Below, piece by piece: positions 11,034 to 22,016 of a stretch of DNA of 64,000 nt. Positions within the stretch are counted from its first letter, which is position 1. Each line of letters starts with the position of its first letter. The DNA comes from Annona cherimola. Taxonomy: Eukaryota; Streptophyta; Magnoliopsida; Magnoliales; Annonaceae. The notes under the pieces were generated by a model. It had not been told where the DNA came from. It saw nothing but the letters and a program-made list of their open reading frames with translations, and did no database searches. The stretch lies in the NCBI GenBank assembly GCA_030490835.1, contig CM059975.1, positions 55,729,174 to 55,793,173 on the forward strand, given 5' to 3'. Made by a program: the position numbers and the translations under genes.

Positions 11034-13541
11034 TGTGGTGCCCCGAACCGAGGTGCCTAGAAGCCTTACTCCGGGATCGTTTTGATTGGTAAACGTGACT
11101 CAGGATTGTTGCCCTGATCACACGGCAGGATTTATTTTTTTTTTCATCAATACATGGAAAATTCCCATCATTCATCCAATTTGAAATATATTTCACATAA
11201 CACAATTATGATAAAAAACTATTCCATAAACATTTTCATTGGAATAAAAATATTTCCTTTTCATCTCAAAATTATCATCGTTGACTTTACATAAAGTTTA
11301 CATAAACATCATTTATATCAAAAACAACATAACACTTGGCATGCTGCCTTCATCATCATTTCCTGTCTGTTGTTGAAAAAGCATGGGTGAGTAATGATAC
11401 TCAGTAAGCAAGCTATACATAATTTTTCAATCATTTTCATGCATTTCATAAAATGCAAATGCAATGCATACATAGCATTCATGACATTCCTTTGGATGCA
11501 ACGCTAGCTAGGCGCCCATCCCATACATGCTCCCATTTCAGGGAGGTCGCCGCCGGCCTGGGCCTATTAAGCGACTTGGCAATAGCGAGGGGGACATCCG
11601 GTCCGCTTACTACCTCGACTAAGGCCTATTCCTCGTGCACATGCTCATTCTCATACACATGCCGGCATGATATTTGCAAATCATAAACAATTTCATAAAA
11701 AGAATTTAATAAACAATTTCACAAAATGAACTTCAGTTCATGTAAAGCAGTTATAGGTATGGCCAACCTTAAATAAATTTCATAAAGCAACTTGCAAACA
11801 ATTTCAAGCATTTTGGAAATAATTTGCAAAACATATAACTTGCTTACCTTCTTAGGAGGTGTCTTCGACCTTCTCTTTTCCTTTTCCTATTCAAGGACAA
11901 AGGATATTTCATTTCCTCTATTTAAGCTGCTTCCCATGTATGCTTTATAATATTTGGGCATTATTTCTTTACATAGATATTTTTGTCCATAAATTCTTCA
12001 AAAATTCCATACTTATATTCAAATATTAATTTCCAAATTTTCTCCAAAATCACGCTGTTCACTGTAGCATATCACTGTTCATCCGTGGTTACTGTTCACA
12101 GCAACGTGGTTACTGTTCATGGGTTTCAAAAATTGATATTTTTTCCAAAAATAAAAAATACCATGACATACCTTATGCCTAGTATATCATTGGGCATTTC
12201 TTATATTTTGAATTTATCATCATTTACTTGCCCAAAAAAATCAATTTCTCCATATACTAAAAATCATCATAAATTCACTTAAGCATAATCCTTAATTCCA
12301 AAAATCATGAAATTAATATATCATTATTACAACATCATATTTATCATAATCATACATCCCAAATCATCACTTATCAATTTTGGAGCATTATTTTCACATA
12401 TCATATGCTATCTTCCCAAATACCCTATCTTCGCTCCAAATTTTTGATGTTATGGCATAATTCCATTTAAACATTATATCTATACTTATTTTCTCATGCT
12501 TAGGCATTATCTAAGCATGTTTTTACCATAATTAACATCCAAAAGAAATTTGGGTAGAAATCACTTACCCGAAGTGGAGATACGCCTCTTTTTCTCGCAC
12601 TTTCTCTCTCCAACCTTCTATTCTTCAAGGATAAAAAGTGTGAGGATGGGAAACGAAGTTGCTCAAGTGATTTTTGAGCTGGGATAGCTGTGAATTTCGT
12701 TCTTGGGCTGCTCCTCTATTTATAGGGGTCCATTTTTTCATTATTTGCAATTTACCCCCTCTAGCTTAGGGTGTAAAATGGCAAATGTGTTTTTTTCTAA
12801 TTTCCAAAGGTGCCTTGAGCCAAGATCAGCCACCCTAGGCCTGCTCCAGCCCCCCTATAGCAGCCCTAATTTTCTACCTATTTTTTGATTTTTTAAAATT
12901 AATTAAATTAAGCTAAATTAATCCTAGCCCTTGATTTATGATTTGGATGAATTTGGACCATTGATTTGGTCATGGTACTCCCCCTGCACGACCTGACATG
13001 TTGCTGCATTGCATTTAATTTTTTTTTTTTATTTATTAAAAAGTCAAAAGTAGCTTTAATTAAAAGTTAAGCTACTTTTTCAATCTCTAAATGACGCTTC
13101 ATCTTGACCTTTGATTTATGATTTTCATCACATCTTAATCCATTCATCATGTTCATCATGAATTTTTAACCATCCATAAAAATTTTCATCGAATTCCGAC
13201 GCCGGGATTGCAATTTATGAATTTTTTTCTATTTTTCCACAAAAATCCAAACTTGGATTAAAATATCCAAAAGAATTGCTATTTTGTCTTGTAGTGATTA
13301 AATCTCTATTTTGTCTTTTTGTGATTAAGTTAATCCAAGTGATTAACTCTTAATCATACATCTTAACCCCTTATTTACTATTCACGTTTACTATTCACGT
13401 GCACTATTCACGGGGTTAAATTTTCAACTGCATTATTACAACCTCAAATACACATGTCCATTCATAAATTTTTATTTATTTATAAAATAATCTTCAAAAT
13501 TACAAATGTCGAAATGACGCGTATACGGTCGGGGTTCCACA
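11034..13541 (-). repeat. 5' LTR of Tekay copy 1
   Basis: 2508 bp, near-identical to 1859-4384. On the - strand it runs TGTGGAACCCC...GGGGCACCACA. The flanking ATCTG at 13542-13546 completes the target duplication. Confidence 0.93.
12717..12724 (-). promoter_or_regulatory. TATA box of the 5' LTR (Tekay copy 1)
   Basis: TATAAATA on the - strand. It is the copy positioned to drive transcription of the element. Confidence 0.6.
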
Positions 13542-13546
13542 ATCTG

Positions 13547-14307
13547 TGAGACTAAAATGATGAGAACTGAATTAAATAAATGCTGACCAAGTACTTTAAA
13601 GGGCCCGAAAATGGTATTATTTCACAGAAATCACACAAGCATGTTCAGTACCCCTAACAAGGCATTAGAAAAATAAAAAGAGAGTGGTTGACCTAAGCTG
13701 AGTAACTGGGACTTGGCATCAACAAATGGCAAGGTTCGCGTAAAAAAGCAAAGGACAATCACAGTAATAACACTTTAAAATCAAATTTCTCCCCAGATAC
13801 CCTGAAATATGGTAAGGGGAGCCCAACAAAAAAAATAAACAAACAGATCTCCAGATATCCTGAAATATGGTGAGGAGAATTTTTGTAATAAGTTTGGGGG
13901 GAAAAGGAAAATGCAGTTGGTAGAAACTGAATCAAGTGATTTATTATTATTTTCTGTGACCAGTTAGTTCAGCTTAAACCTTGGTTTGCCTGTTTCCATT
14001 GATTTTCTAACCAGTTTTCTGATCAAATGAAAGTTAACATGTTGAATTATAATAATGTATAAGAAATGTTTGGAATCCACATGTGACTTGGTTTGAGAAT
14101 GAAAATGCATGCCTTGTTTGTATAATGAAGAATTTTTCAAGTTAGATTAATCTTGACCTTGTGAAGTAGATAAGTTGATTAATTAAAGCATAACAGGAAG
14201 CAAACAGAGTTGGCAGAGTCTGCATTCATTGATTGATTGATTGATTGATTGATTCATTATGTTTGCATGTGTTGCTCGAAGACTAGCAACATTTAAGTTT
14301 GGGGGTG
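13547..14307 (+). other. Athila element 1, 3' untranslated region and polypurine tract
   Basis: Continuation of the host Athila after the Tekay insertion. No ORF. It contains two copies of a segment CCAGATA(C/T)CCTGAAATATGGT (about 13793 and 13850), a GATT microsatellite (14231-14254) and the polypurine tract AAGTTTGGGGGTG at 14295-14307, immediately before the LTR. Confidence 0.65.
14231..14254. repeat. (GATT)n microsatellite
   Basis: Six uninterrupted GATT units inside the Athila 3' region. Confidence 0.9.
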
Positions 14308-14335
14308 TGATAACTCGTAAAAATACGAGTTATCA
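14308..14335. repeat. 28-bp perfect hairpin at the LTR start
   Basis: TGATAACTCGTA, a four-base AAAA loop, then TACGAGTTATCA: a perfect 12-bp inverted repeat whose first base is the first base of the LTR. Confidence 0.9.
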
Positions 14336-14627
14336 TGGCCCATTTCAGACTTTATTTGTGCGTTAGTCCGAGAGATTAGGCTTAGTCTGCATTCGTTTAG
14401 CTTAATTTCACTCACTTGCATTTTAGGAGCATTATTTAGTTTTTGTGCATTTTCAGCAGTAATTAAGCATTTTTAGTCCATTTACTTAGTTTTTCCATCT
14501 TTTGCAGGAAGGAAGGGACATATGAAGGCATGCAGGCGAGTGGAATGCAGATCGAGACCAAGTCACGAGACAAGCGGATGACGCCTAGGCACCACCCTAC
14601 GTTCCCTCGCCTTGACTCCAGCACAAT

Positions 14628-14905
14628 TCAACAAACACATGGCTTCCAATGAGTTGGCGCCACCCTAACAACATGCATATCAGCCTAGTAAGGTTTTTGA
14701 AGCCACAAGTCACAATTGCTTCTAGGGAGTTGGCGCCCAGGCGCCAAGCATGATCACACAATTGTGTCCAGGAGAAGATCCAAGTTACGAAATCTCTAGG
14801 GAGTTGGCGCCTAGGCGCCAAGGCATGAATTCTTAGGGTCTGTAGAAAAGTTCCAAGTTGCCCAGCACACAGAGAGTTGGCGCCTATGCGCCAATACACA
14901 TCTGT
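14628..14905 (+). repeat. GGCGCC-centred palindromic repeats in Athila U3
   Basis: Four dispersed copies of GAGTTGGCGCC, three of them extended to the palindromic form TTGGCGCC-N2-GGCGCCAA or a close variant (about 14730, 14803 and 14875), upstream of the TATA box. Confidence 0.75.
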
Positions 14906-14944
14906 ATGTGCAATTTTTAGTACGTAGGCTGCATAATTGGACTT

Positions 14945-14952
14945 TATAAATA
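14945..14952 (+). promoter_or_regulatory. TATA box of the Athila 1 LTR
   Basis: TATAAATA on the + strand, 637 bp into the LTR and followed by purine-rich leader sequence. Confidence 0.6.
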
Positions 14953-15930
14953 GATCCTAGGGGTTCGCGCGTGAGGAGAAGGAGAGAGAACCCATAAACG
15001 AACTACAGAGCAAGAGAAAGAAAAAATCGCATCAAAGCACAGATTGAAGAGGGAATTCAACTCCGTTGGTGGAAGCTGCCGGAAAACTAGTTTCTCTTAT
15101 TCTTTCTATTTTTCTTTCTTTGCTTTCATGGATACTTTTAAGATGGATGTAATGGATGTTGTGATCATGTCTATGAACTAAACCTCCATTAGATGTATAG
15201 TTAGGATGAATTGAATTCTAAACTATATTGTTTTTGGTTCTTTGAATTTCAGGAATGAATATTTGATTTTATATATGACTGTGTATGATTTACCTTTGCA
15301 TGTGCGGATTTAATGCTTTTTACAATATTAGCTGCCTTGTAAGATGATTTAATTGCTTGATTTATCCTTGGAAGAGGAAAATCTCTGCTAGATCCATGTG
15401 CAAGGCATAGGTTTCTTCTTTGTTACGGGAAGTTGTTTAACGGATAGGAATATACCGTTAAACCCTGTGTAGTCATTAAACAGGTTATGAACTTATCAAT
15501 TTCACTTTATTTAACGGCATGGGAACATAATAATTAAATATGGTGTAATTAGCTTTATATAATGTTGGAAGACATATATAGAGATTAATGAACTTGGGCT
15601 AGTAAATCCATATACAATACAATTAAAAAGAACCAATGCAATATAGTTTAGACTCAAGGATTCCGAGCTATCCATCCGCCATCCCTGATTATTAAACTCA
15701 TTTTTAGTATCCTCGCAGTTCTGTGAATTCTACTATGATTTCTTATTGCAGTGTTAGCTTTAATTAAATTCATAAATTCAGAATTTTCTACCTACTGAAA
15801 GCAACTAAACTAATTAATAATTCTGGTTAACAATTCCTCGTGGGAACGATACTCTACTCACTCTTTATTACTTGACACGGCACGTATACTTGTGTAAATA
15901 GCGAGCATTTTAATTGACATATACGCATCT

Positions 15931-17623
15931 TGTTGGTCCCGAGTTAATGGCAATTACCCAAGAGGGGAGGGGTGAATTGGGTATTATGAAAACTTAAAAC
16001 TCAAACAGAAACTTTTACCCCAGATTAATCTAGTCCCCTTTATGAAGAAACAAAATGGTATGCAATATAATGTAGAGAGCAGAAATAGAAATCAACACAC
16101 AAGATTTTATAGTGGTTCGGGCAACCTCCCTACTCCACTCTTCCAAGCTCATACCTCTTGTGACTTGGGTTCCACTATGTATTCCACGAATACAACTAGA
16201 GTCTCTACTCTCTTCTAGATTCTAGCTCTAGGAGGCATATACAACCAGAGCCTCTGCTCTCTTCTAGATTCAAGCTCTAGGGGGCATATATAATCAATAC
16301 AAGTAGGTGATGAGTTATACTCCAATCACAACTCTACTTACAATGTCTTGGTTTCAATCACCAAACTTAAACCAAGCACTAAAACAATCAATAGTGTAAG
16401 AATAAAGAAGACCTATACTTTACTGAGTTGTGTAGCAAGTTTCAGCTTGAGGAAGAATCTGTAAGAGCAACCGATTGTGTTTCGTTGAAGCAAATCGCAA
16501 CTTTGAAGCTTGTTCTTCCTTTGAAAGTGTATAGATCACTCAAATTTAGAGAAAAGCAAATAAGGACTCTTGCTTGCACTTCTTTCCTCTCTTTAGACTC
16601 TATCTTGTGTTTAACCACGTTTTCTTGAGCGTCTATTTATAGAGGAGGGAAGATTTTGAACGTTATACAAGTGGTTGGCGCGCAATAAATATTCCAACGT
16701 TCAAAAATTCGAACGTTACTTTCCCAAGTCGCAGGTGGAGTCGACTTCGTCTGCGACTTCGCCCAAGTCGCATGTTGGAGTCGACTTCGTGTGCGACTTC
16801 GGCAGCTCTTCAGTTTCCAAGTCTGAGTTCTGGGTCGACTTGGTTTCAGACTTGGCCTCAAGTCGATCTTGAAGTCGACTTGGGATGTGACTTGACCAGT
16901 TTTTGTGCCAAAATAGTTTGATCCTTGTTGATTCACCTCTTGTTTGCTTAGCTACTTTCCTTCAATAATAGAAACATTATTTTCATTCTGGATTGGCTTC
17001 AAATCTTGCAAACCTTGTGATTCTTGGAGAACTTGAAAACTTGTATGGTCAAATCTTCTTTGATTTGGAATGAATTCATGTGCCTTGCTTGCTTTAAAAT
17101 TATATTAGTCTTCATATCTTGAGTTGTCTTCATCTTGAAATGAGCTTGAGCTTTTGACTTGGACTTGAAAAACTCAAGTCGATCTTGGGGTCGACTTCGT
17201 CTGCGACTTCGCCCAAGTCGCATGCTGGAGTCGACTTCGACTGCGACTTCGGAATGTTCTGTCTCAAAATCAACGCTGGAAGGAAATGTGTATTTTCAAG
17301 TCGATACTGGAGTCGACTTCGTTTGCAACTTGGCTTCCAAGTCGCAAGTGGAGTCGACTTCGACTGCGACTTCAGCTTTTCACCTTCCAAATTCAAATCT
17401 GTCCATCAGGTACATGTTGAAGTCGAATGTGGAGTCGACTTCGAGATCGACTTCACCCTAAGTCGAAGTCCGAGTCGACTTGGGAATCGACTTGGCTGAT
17501 TTTCATTCCTTAAGGCATTCATCACACTCATTAGTAATCAATTTATACTCAAATTTGAATTTGTTAATCATCAAAACTTATGCTTTGGTCAATTTTGTTT
17601 TGTTTTAACTATTGTTTCCAACA
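15931..17623 (-). repeat. 3' LTR of Sirevirus copy 2
   Basis: 1693 bp with TGTTGG...CCAACA ends. GTCGAC arrays lie at about 16723-16900 and 17165-17495. It aligns along its length with 53602-55348. Confidence 0.9.
16634..16641 (-). promoter_or_regulatory. TATA box of the Sirevirus copy 2 LTR
   Basis: TATAAATA on the - strand, at the position shared by the LTR family. Confidence 0.6.
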
Positions 17624-17897
17624 ATCTCCCCCTTTTTGATGATTGACAAAACTAATTTGAGTTTGTACCTTTCAAGAAAATCACATTCATATAGTTTCCA
17701 AAATAGAACATCATATATCTTTCAAACAGAGCATGAAAAAAAAATTTGAGCATAAAACATATTTCATATCATCATGATTCATACAGATTACAATGTAAAG
17801 CAAAAAGAAAACCTGATACAAGCTACCCAACCCAAAAAACCTATGTCATGTCCTAAAACTCACTCAAAACAAACTCTATTCTATCTCCCCCTTTTTG
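17624..17897 (-). promoter_or_regulatory. two polypurine tracts (Sirevirus copy 2)
   Basis: On the - strand CAAAAAGGGGGAGAT occurs twice: beside the LTR (17624-17638) and again at about 17884-17897, separated by about 260 bp of non-coding sequence. The same pair is found in the other copy (55349 and 55629). Multiple polypurine tracts are a reported feature of Sireviruses. Confidence 0.75.
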
Positions 17898-17901
17898 TCA
17901 A

Positions 17902-19518
17902 TCACTCAAAATGAGATTCAATTACCAAGGATTTGGTGAATTGAAATTTGGAAATGGGATATGAAGATTGAGTAGGTTTGACGGGTCGAACATGAGCAGA
18001 CGAGTAGAAGGATGAAACAGGTGCGGGGGTTGAATCTCGATGAACTGATCCGGATTCAAACGGATCTAGTTCAGGTATGGGCTGATTACGATGACGCCCA
18101 GATGCGAGATGGTACCGGATAGTGCGCATTTCTCGATCGATACGATCTTATCGAGAATGCATGTCCATGATGGCTGTGAGGACTCTAGAGATGAGACTGG
18201 TAACTCTGTTTTCCTATTGACCCATTTCATCTCGTAGGGTAGCTATTTCATCTCAAATGGTCTGTAGAGTTATGTCCTGATATGATGGTTGAGGTGCCGG
18301 ATCTGGAATGGCTGATCCCCGTGGAGAGAAGGATCCAAGTGACATGGGAGAAGCTGGCTCCTCAGGGATATCCTGTGGTGGATCCGGTTGGGCTTCTGGA
18401 GGCTGCTCCACCTCAGTATGTGCTCGTCTTTCCTCTTCAGGAGCTTCTGCTTCAGCCCTGAGTTCATGCACATTGATCTTCATTCTCTGGATCAATTCCT
18501 TGTTGATTGCATTAGTGGATTTTAGTACTTCGAAGGGCTCGCCTTCAATATCCACTTCAAAATGCTCAAGAATCTTCGTGATCCAGGTGCCGTAGGGTAG
18601 AACTCCCCGTGGATTGTCCTTTCTGTAGCTTAGGGCTTTAATGAACAAACAGGGAAGACTGACTTTTACCCTGTTCACGATTTTCCATAGAATCTCAGCT
18701 TCTTGAGGGTTCAGTTGATTCCGTCCTCCGCCCTTAGGGTAGATACAGTGGGCTATCAACAGACGTAGAACCCGTAGCCTTGGAGAAAGATCCATGTAAT
18801 GCAGAAACTTGATCCATGGATGATATTTATTGCTCCGAGTGAGCTGATTATATATCTGATCAAGTGAGAGGTCTGCAGGGAGTGGCTCATCTTCATGCGG
18901 AACCTCGAGTATCTGTCCGATGTTGATCATTGCTCCTTACAAATTTGGAGTTACTCCAACTCCAAAGAACATGTTAACTCCTTTTACAAAACTGCTATAA
19001 TATTCCTCATCCCATAAATAATAGAAAATCCTGGTTAGATCCGGATAGACTCTTTCATCTTCCTTTAGCAGCTTGGTCCAACCTTGAAATTCCAATAGAT
19101 CTTCTATATCTGACCCATAATCTTTCAGAAACTTGAAATCAATTATTTTAGGAATGAATACCTTCCTTTCGTAGAAGTGTTAGTAGAACTGACTGTGCTG
19201 GAGTTCGGTTTTGAAGTACGTAGTCGGCATCTTCAACACTTGAGCTTTCCCAGTTATGTTCCCTTTCCTTCTTGCTCCGGATTGAGTGCTGTGTGAGGTT
19301 TGGGGTTGTTCCTCACGACCAGATGTGGTTGATGGAGTTCCCGTTTGAAAACGCACCCGGCGGCCAGTGGAAGTGGATGGTTCTTCCCGGGCTCGCTTTG
19401 AGGAGGTACGTTGTCTCCTAGGCACTTCGTCTTCAGTATGAGATGTAGACTGTCGGGGAATAGGTTTGAGAGAGGGCTTTGAGACAGCTATCTTGGGAGG
19501 TCTGGACTTTGGAGCCAT
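17902..19518 (-). pseudogene. third ORF of Sirevirus copy 2 (broken)
   Basis: Homologous from end to end to the intact 531-codon ORF at 55644-57239. It begins MAPKSRPPKIAVSKPSLKP at 19518 and carries the basic patch RRQRTSSKRAREE. The conserved core (HYMDLSPRLRVLRLLIAHC, YPKGGGRNQLNPQEA, LPYGTWITKI) is in the segment 18253-18930, and the tail ends at 17902. Stops and frameshifts near 19180, 18950 and 18240-18140 break it into at least three pieces. Conservation between the two copies shows that this ORF belongs to the family and is not a chance capture in one copy. Confidence 0.88.
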
Positions 19519-19957
19519 TGGTTTTGAAATTTAGAGAGGTAAAGGGACAAATAAAGAGGCTTAGAGAGAGTAAATAGAAAGAGCGAAAGAGATGAGAAAT
19601 AGAAAGTAATTGTTCAATTGAGAGGCAGTGAGAGAAGGGGGGCAGAGAGACTGATTTGAGCAGAGGCAGAGTGAGAGAGATAGAATGAGAGAGAAACTGA
19701 GAGAGAGTGAAAGAGAGAGAGATTAAGGCAGTCGCCGGAGAGAGAGAGAGATGATGCGCCGGAGAGAAAATGCCGGAAAGAGATGGAATTTTGGAGAGAA
19801 ATAGACGGTCGCCGGAGAGAAAATGAGAGAAAGAGATGGACAGACGCCAAAAAAAAAAGAGAGAGAAATCGCTGAAAAGGACAGACAGCGCGGGAAAAAT
19901 AAGAGGAAGAAGAAGAAGAAGGAAAGAAAAAGGAGAGCAGGCGGACGGTCGCGCGCG

Positions 19958-20107
19958 CGGAGTCGACTTTGCCCTATGCGAAGTCGACTTCGACCCCTCG
20001 GAGTCGACTTCGCCTTAGAGGCGGAGTCGACTTCACATCTCCCAAGTCGACTTCACTGGAGTCGACTTGGCTTTCCCGGAGTCGACTTGACTCATCGACT
20101 TGACCTT
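19958..20107 (-). repeat. GTCGAC array between pol and the third ORF (copy 2)
   Basis: About seven GTCGAC cores within 150 bp, just upstream (in - orientation) of a purine/pyrimidine-biased leader of about 440 bp that precedes the third ORF. It has the same arrangement as 57554-57740 in copy 1. Confidence 0.85.
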
Positions 20108-20304
20108 TTTCAGATTTCATTTTCTTGTATAATTTTCCTTAATTTAATTCAATCATTCCCATTTCATTTCTAATTTTATAAAATGATTCCTTTGCTAATG
20201 GCTTGGTAAAAATGTCAGCAACTTGTTCCTCAGTTTTCACATATTCCAAACAAATATCATGATTTTCAACATGTTCTCGAATAAAATGATGTCTTACATC
20301 AATA
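20108..20304 (-). pseudogene. C-terminal end of Sirevirus pol (RNase H tail)
   Basis: Matches the last 45 or so codons of the pol at 57773 onwards (the [10 protein letters not shown]... to FYKIRNDMG region), including the AIT-rich stretch before the stop. It breaks off at about 20304. Confidence 0.7.
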
Positions 20305-22016
20305 ACTAATCAACGGCGCTACACAATCTAAGAAAAATTCGGCAGCATCTCCCCATAACATACAAGGGATAATATGGAATACATGACCTGATATTCATAA
20401 CATTTCCATCTGTAACATTCAATCCTATTTATATACTTGCATCTTCATATAATAAGAACATTCATATAGAAGGAAATCATTACATATTTTCCTTACACAA
20501 CAAACAGATATAATAGTCATGCATATGTGCATCAACAAGGATTATAATCCAATCTGAAATACCAAATACATTATAGTTGTCAAAGCGAATCCGCCTAAGT
20601 AATTGTCTACATATATGATTATCAAAAGAGCACAAGTCTAAAAGAACTGAAATCAACATATTGTGCTAGGGTCTCTCATGTTTGATCTTCAACTTGTCCC
20701 ATCCTTAAGTTCCCCTTCTGACCTGCGATCTAAAAGCACAATAACAATGATATGAGTCTAAATAGACCCAGTAAGTAGATAGTGGTTAGCACAAAGTGCA
20801 AATAAGCATAATGATGGATACTCATACAGTGATGAAGCTAATACACATGGGTCCAATACCCACTCCCAAGATCGTATACATATAACCATACACACAAATT
20901 GACCAACACAACCAATCATCTACTCATGTCCATCAAGGGCCATGAACAACCCTCTCCTCATGTCAATCAGGGGCCATGAACAACCCTTACAACCAACTAT
21001 TTGAGATAACGCATCATACATAACAGACAATGAAACACATCGCAAACCACGCATACAACATCAACACAATTCAGATTCAACACATAGATCTGTCACACAA
21101 GTATTTTATCAAACACATGATAGGTGCGAAATGAAAGAACCTTCAATTCATACTCTCGATTGGGGCAAATCAATTCACGTCACATTCCAACAATATAACA
21201 ACTGCTAAGAAGTCTTTTACATCATAGAAATCACGCATTCAAAGTAAATTCACCATGAACCCTAACTGTTACGAACTCTACGCCTAATACCATGGAGTCG
21301 TTAGAAGCTATACATTCCTTCTAGCCTCGCATCGCGTTTAACATAAAATTTCATCACTAAATCGAGAAGGGGCGACATCTACTTACTTGAATCGAAATGT
21401 TCCCCAAAAACAGTGCTCCAGACTTAGACGGAGAGATTCAGAACTTCCACGATTCGAGTCGATGATCCTCAAACAGTCGGTAGAGCTTCCTTGAATGAAT
21501 CCGTGGCTAGCCCGAACTGAATGGTGGGGAAAGAAGAGAAGACGCAGAGAACGGAAAGAGAAGAAGACGGAAGATAGCCGGGTGCGGGATGAAAAATGAA
21601 CCCTAGCGCGCGCGGGCTTCCTTTATTACTGAATCCCTATCGGGTCGGGTCGAAACATGGATCGGGTCTAATTGCAATTAGTAATTTACTCTCCCACTCA
21701 TACGACTTAATAATTAAAATTTTCTTCGGGGGCGCTGCCCCCTGCACCCCCGCAAGGGCGCTGCCCCCTTGACCCCCGCGACCTGACCAGGCAGGTCGAA
21801 CCCCGTACCTACTCTGCGAGGGAAACAATAGTCATAGTGCCCATCAATGGAACGCTAATCATACATGCACATATGCACTATACATCTCCTAAATGTCGTG
21901 TCCATGTATGTTATGTATCCATTAATATCGTAAAATTCTTACTAGCATGTTCATAAGTTACCTCATAAATAGAGAAAAGTTATAATAAAAATAGAATAAA
22001 ATACCTGGTCCTCACA
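20305..22016 (-). repeat. gypsy-type LTR remnant
   Basis: No ORF of interest. Read on the - strand it begins TGTGAGGACCAGGTATTTTA at 22016, a typical gypsy LTR start. The GC-rich promoter-proximal block (about 21590-21790) and the phrase AAAATTCGGCAGCATCTCCCC near the other end are in the style of long plant gypsy LTRs. The 3' end is missing or abuts the truncated Sirevirus at about 20304. No target duplication was found. It holds a GC-rich hairpin-forming repeat at 21722-21785. Confidence 0.5.

Larger units (their letters stand above)
1859..13541 (-). mobile_element. Tekay/Del-type Ty3-gypsy retrotransposon (copy 1), with a nested solo LTR
   Basis: Nearly complete element on the - strand. 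It is bounded by two LTRs of about 2.5 kb and a perfect 5-bp target duplication ATCTG (1854-1858 and 13542-13546). Element order 5' to 3' on the - strand: LTR 13541-11034, initiator-Met tRNA primer site, gag, protease, RT, RNase H, integrase, chromodomain-like tail, polypurine tract, LTR 4384-1859. The two LTRs are almost identical by eye (scattered substitutions and a few small indels), so insertion is recent. Gag is split by a solo Sirevirus LTR, and a frameshift separates gag-protease from pol. The long LTRs, Met primer and C-terminal chromodomain point to the Tekay (Del) branch of chromoviruses. The target was an Athila-type element. Confidence 0.92.
14308..15930 (+). repeat. 3' LTR of Athila element 1
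   Basis: Starts TGATAACTCG right after the polypurine tract. It has a + strand TATA box at 14945 and a U5-like end (GTGGGAACGATACTCTACTC, then ACTTGTGTAAATAGCGAGCA), comparable to the LTR end at about 50590-50652 in Athila element 2. The exact end is uncertain: CA at 15907 or 15919 are candidates, and the sequence is cut by the Sirevirus copy at 15931. Confidence 0.75.
15931..20304 (-). mobile_element. Sirevirus (SIRE-type copia) copy 2, 5'-truncated
   Basis: Contains the 3' LTR, two polypurine tracts, a broken third ORF, a GTCGAC array and only the last 45 or so codons of pol. It then ends abruptly at about 20304, where homology to the element at 53602-63368 stops (matching position about 57935). 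Gag, most of pol and the 5' LTR are missing. It is inserted at or near the end of the Athila 1 LTR; the left flank is CATCT, but no right-hand partner can be checked. Confidence 0.88.

Noticed and set aside
17185..17499. Open frames on the + strand across GTCGAC arrays (also at 10006-10341, 48785-49171, 54730-55185)
   Set aside because: They read the CpG-rich palindrome repeats (SRLRLRL-, STSSATS- patterns). They occur in LTRs opposite to the element's coding strand and have no domain content.
19614..19850. Ser/Leu-rich - strand ORF upstream of the broken third ORF
   Set aside because: Lies in the CT-rich leader. The low-complexity reading of CTCTCT repeats is not conserved as a frame in copy 1 (57209-57409 differs).
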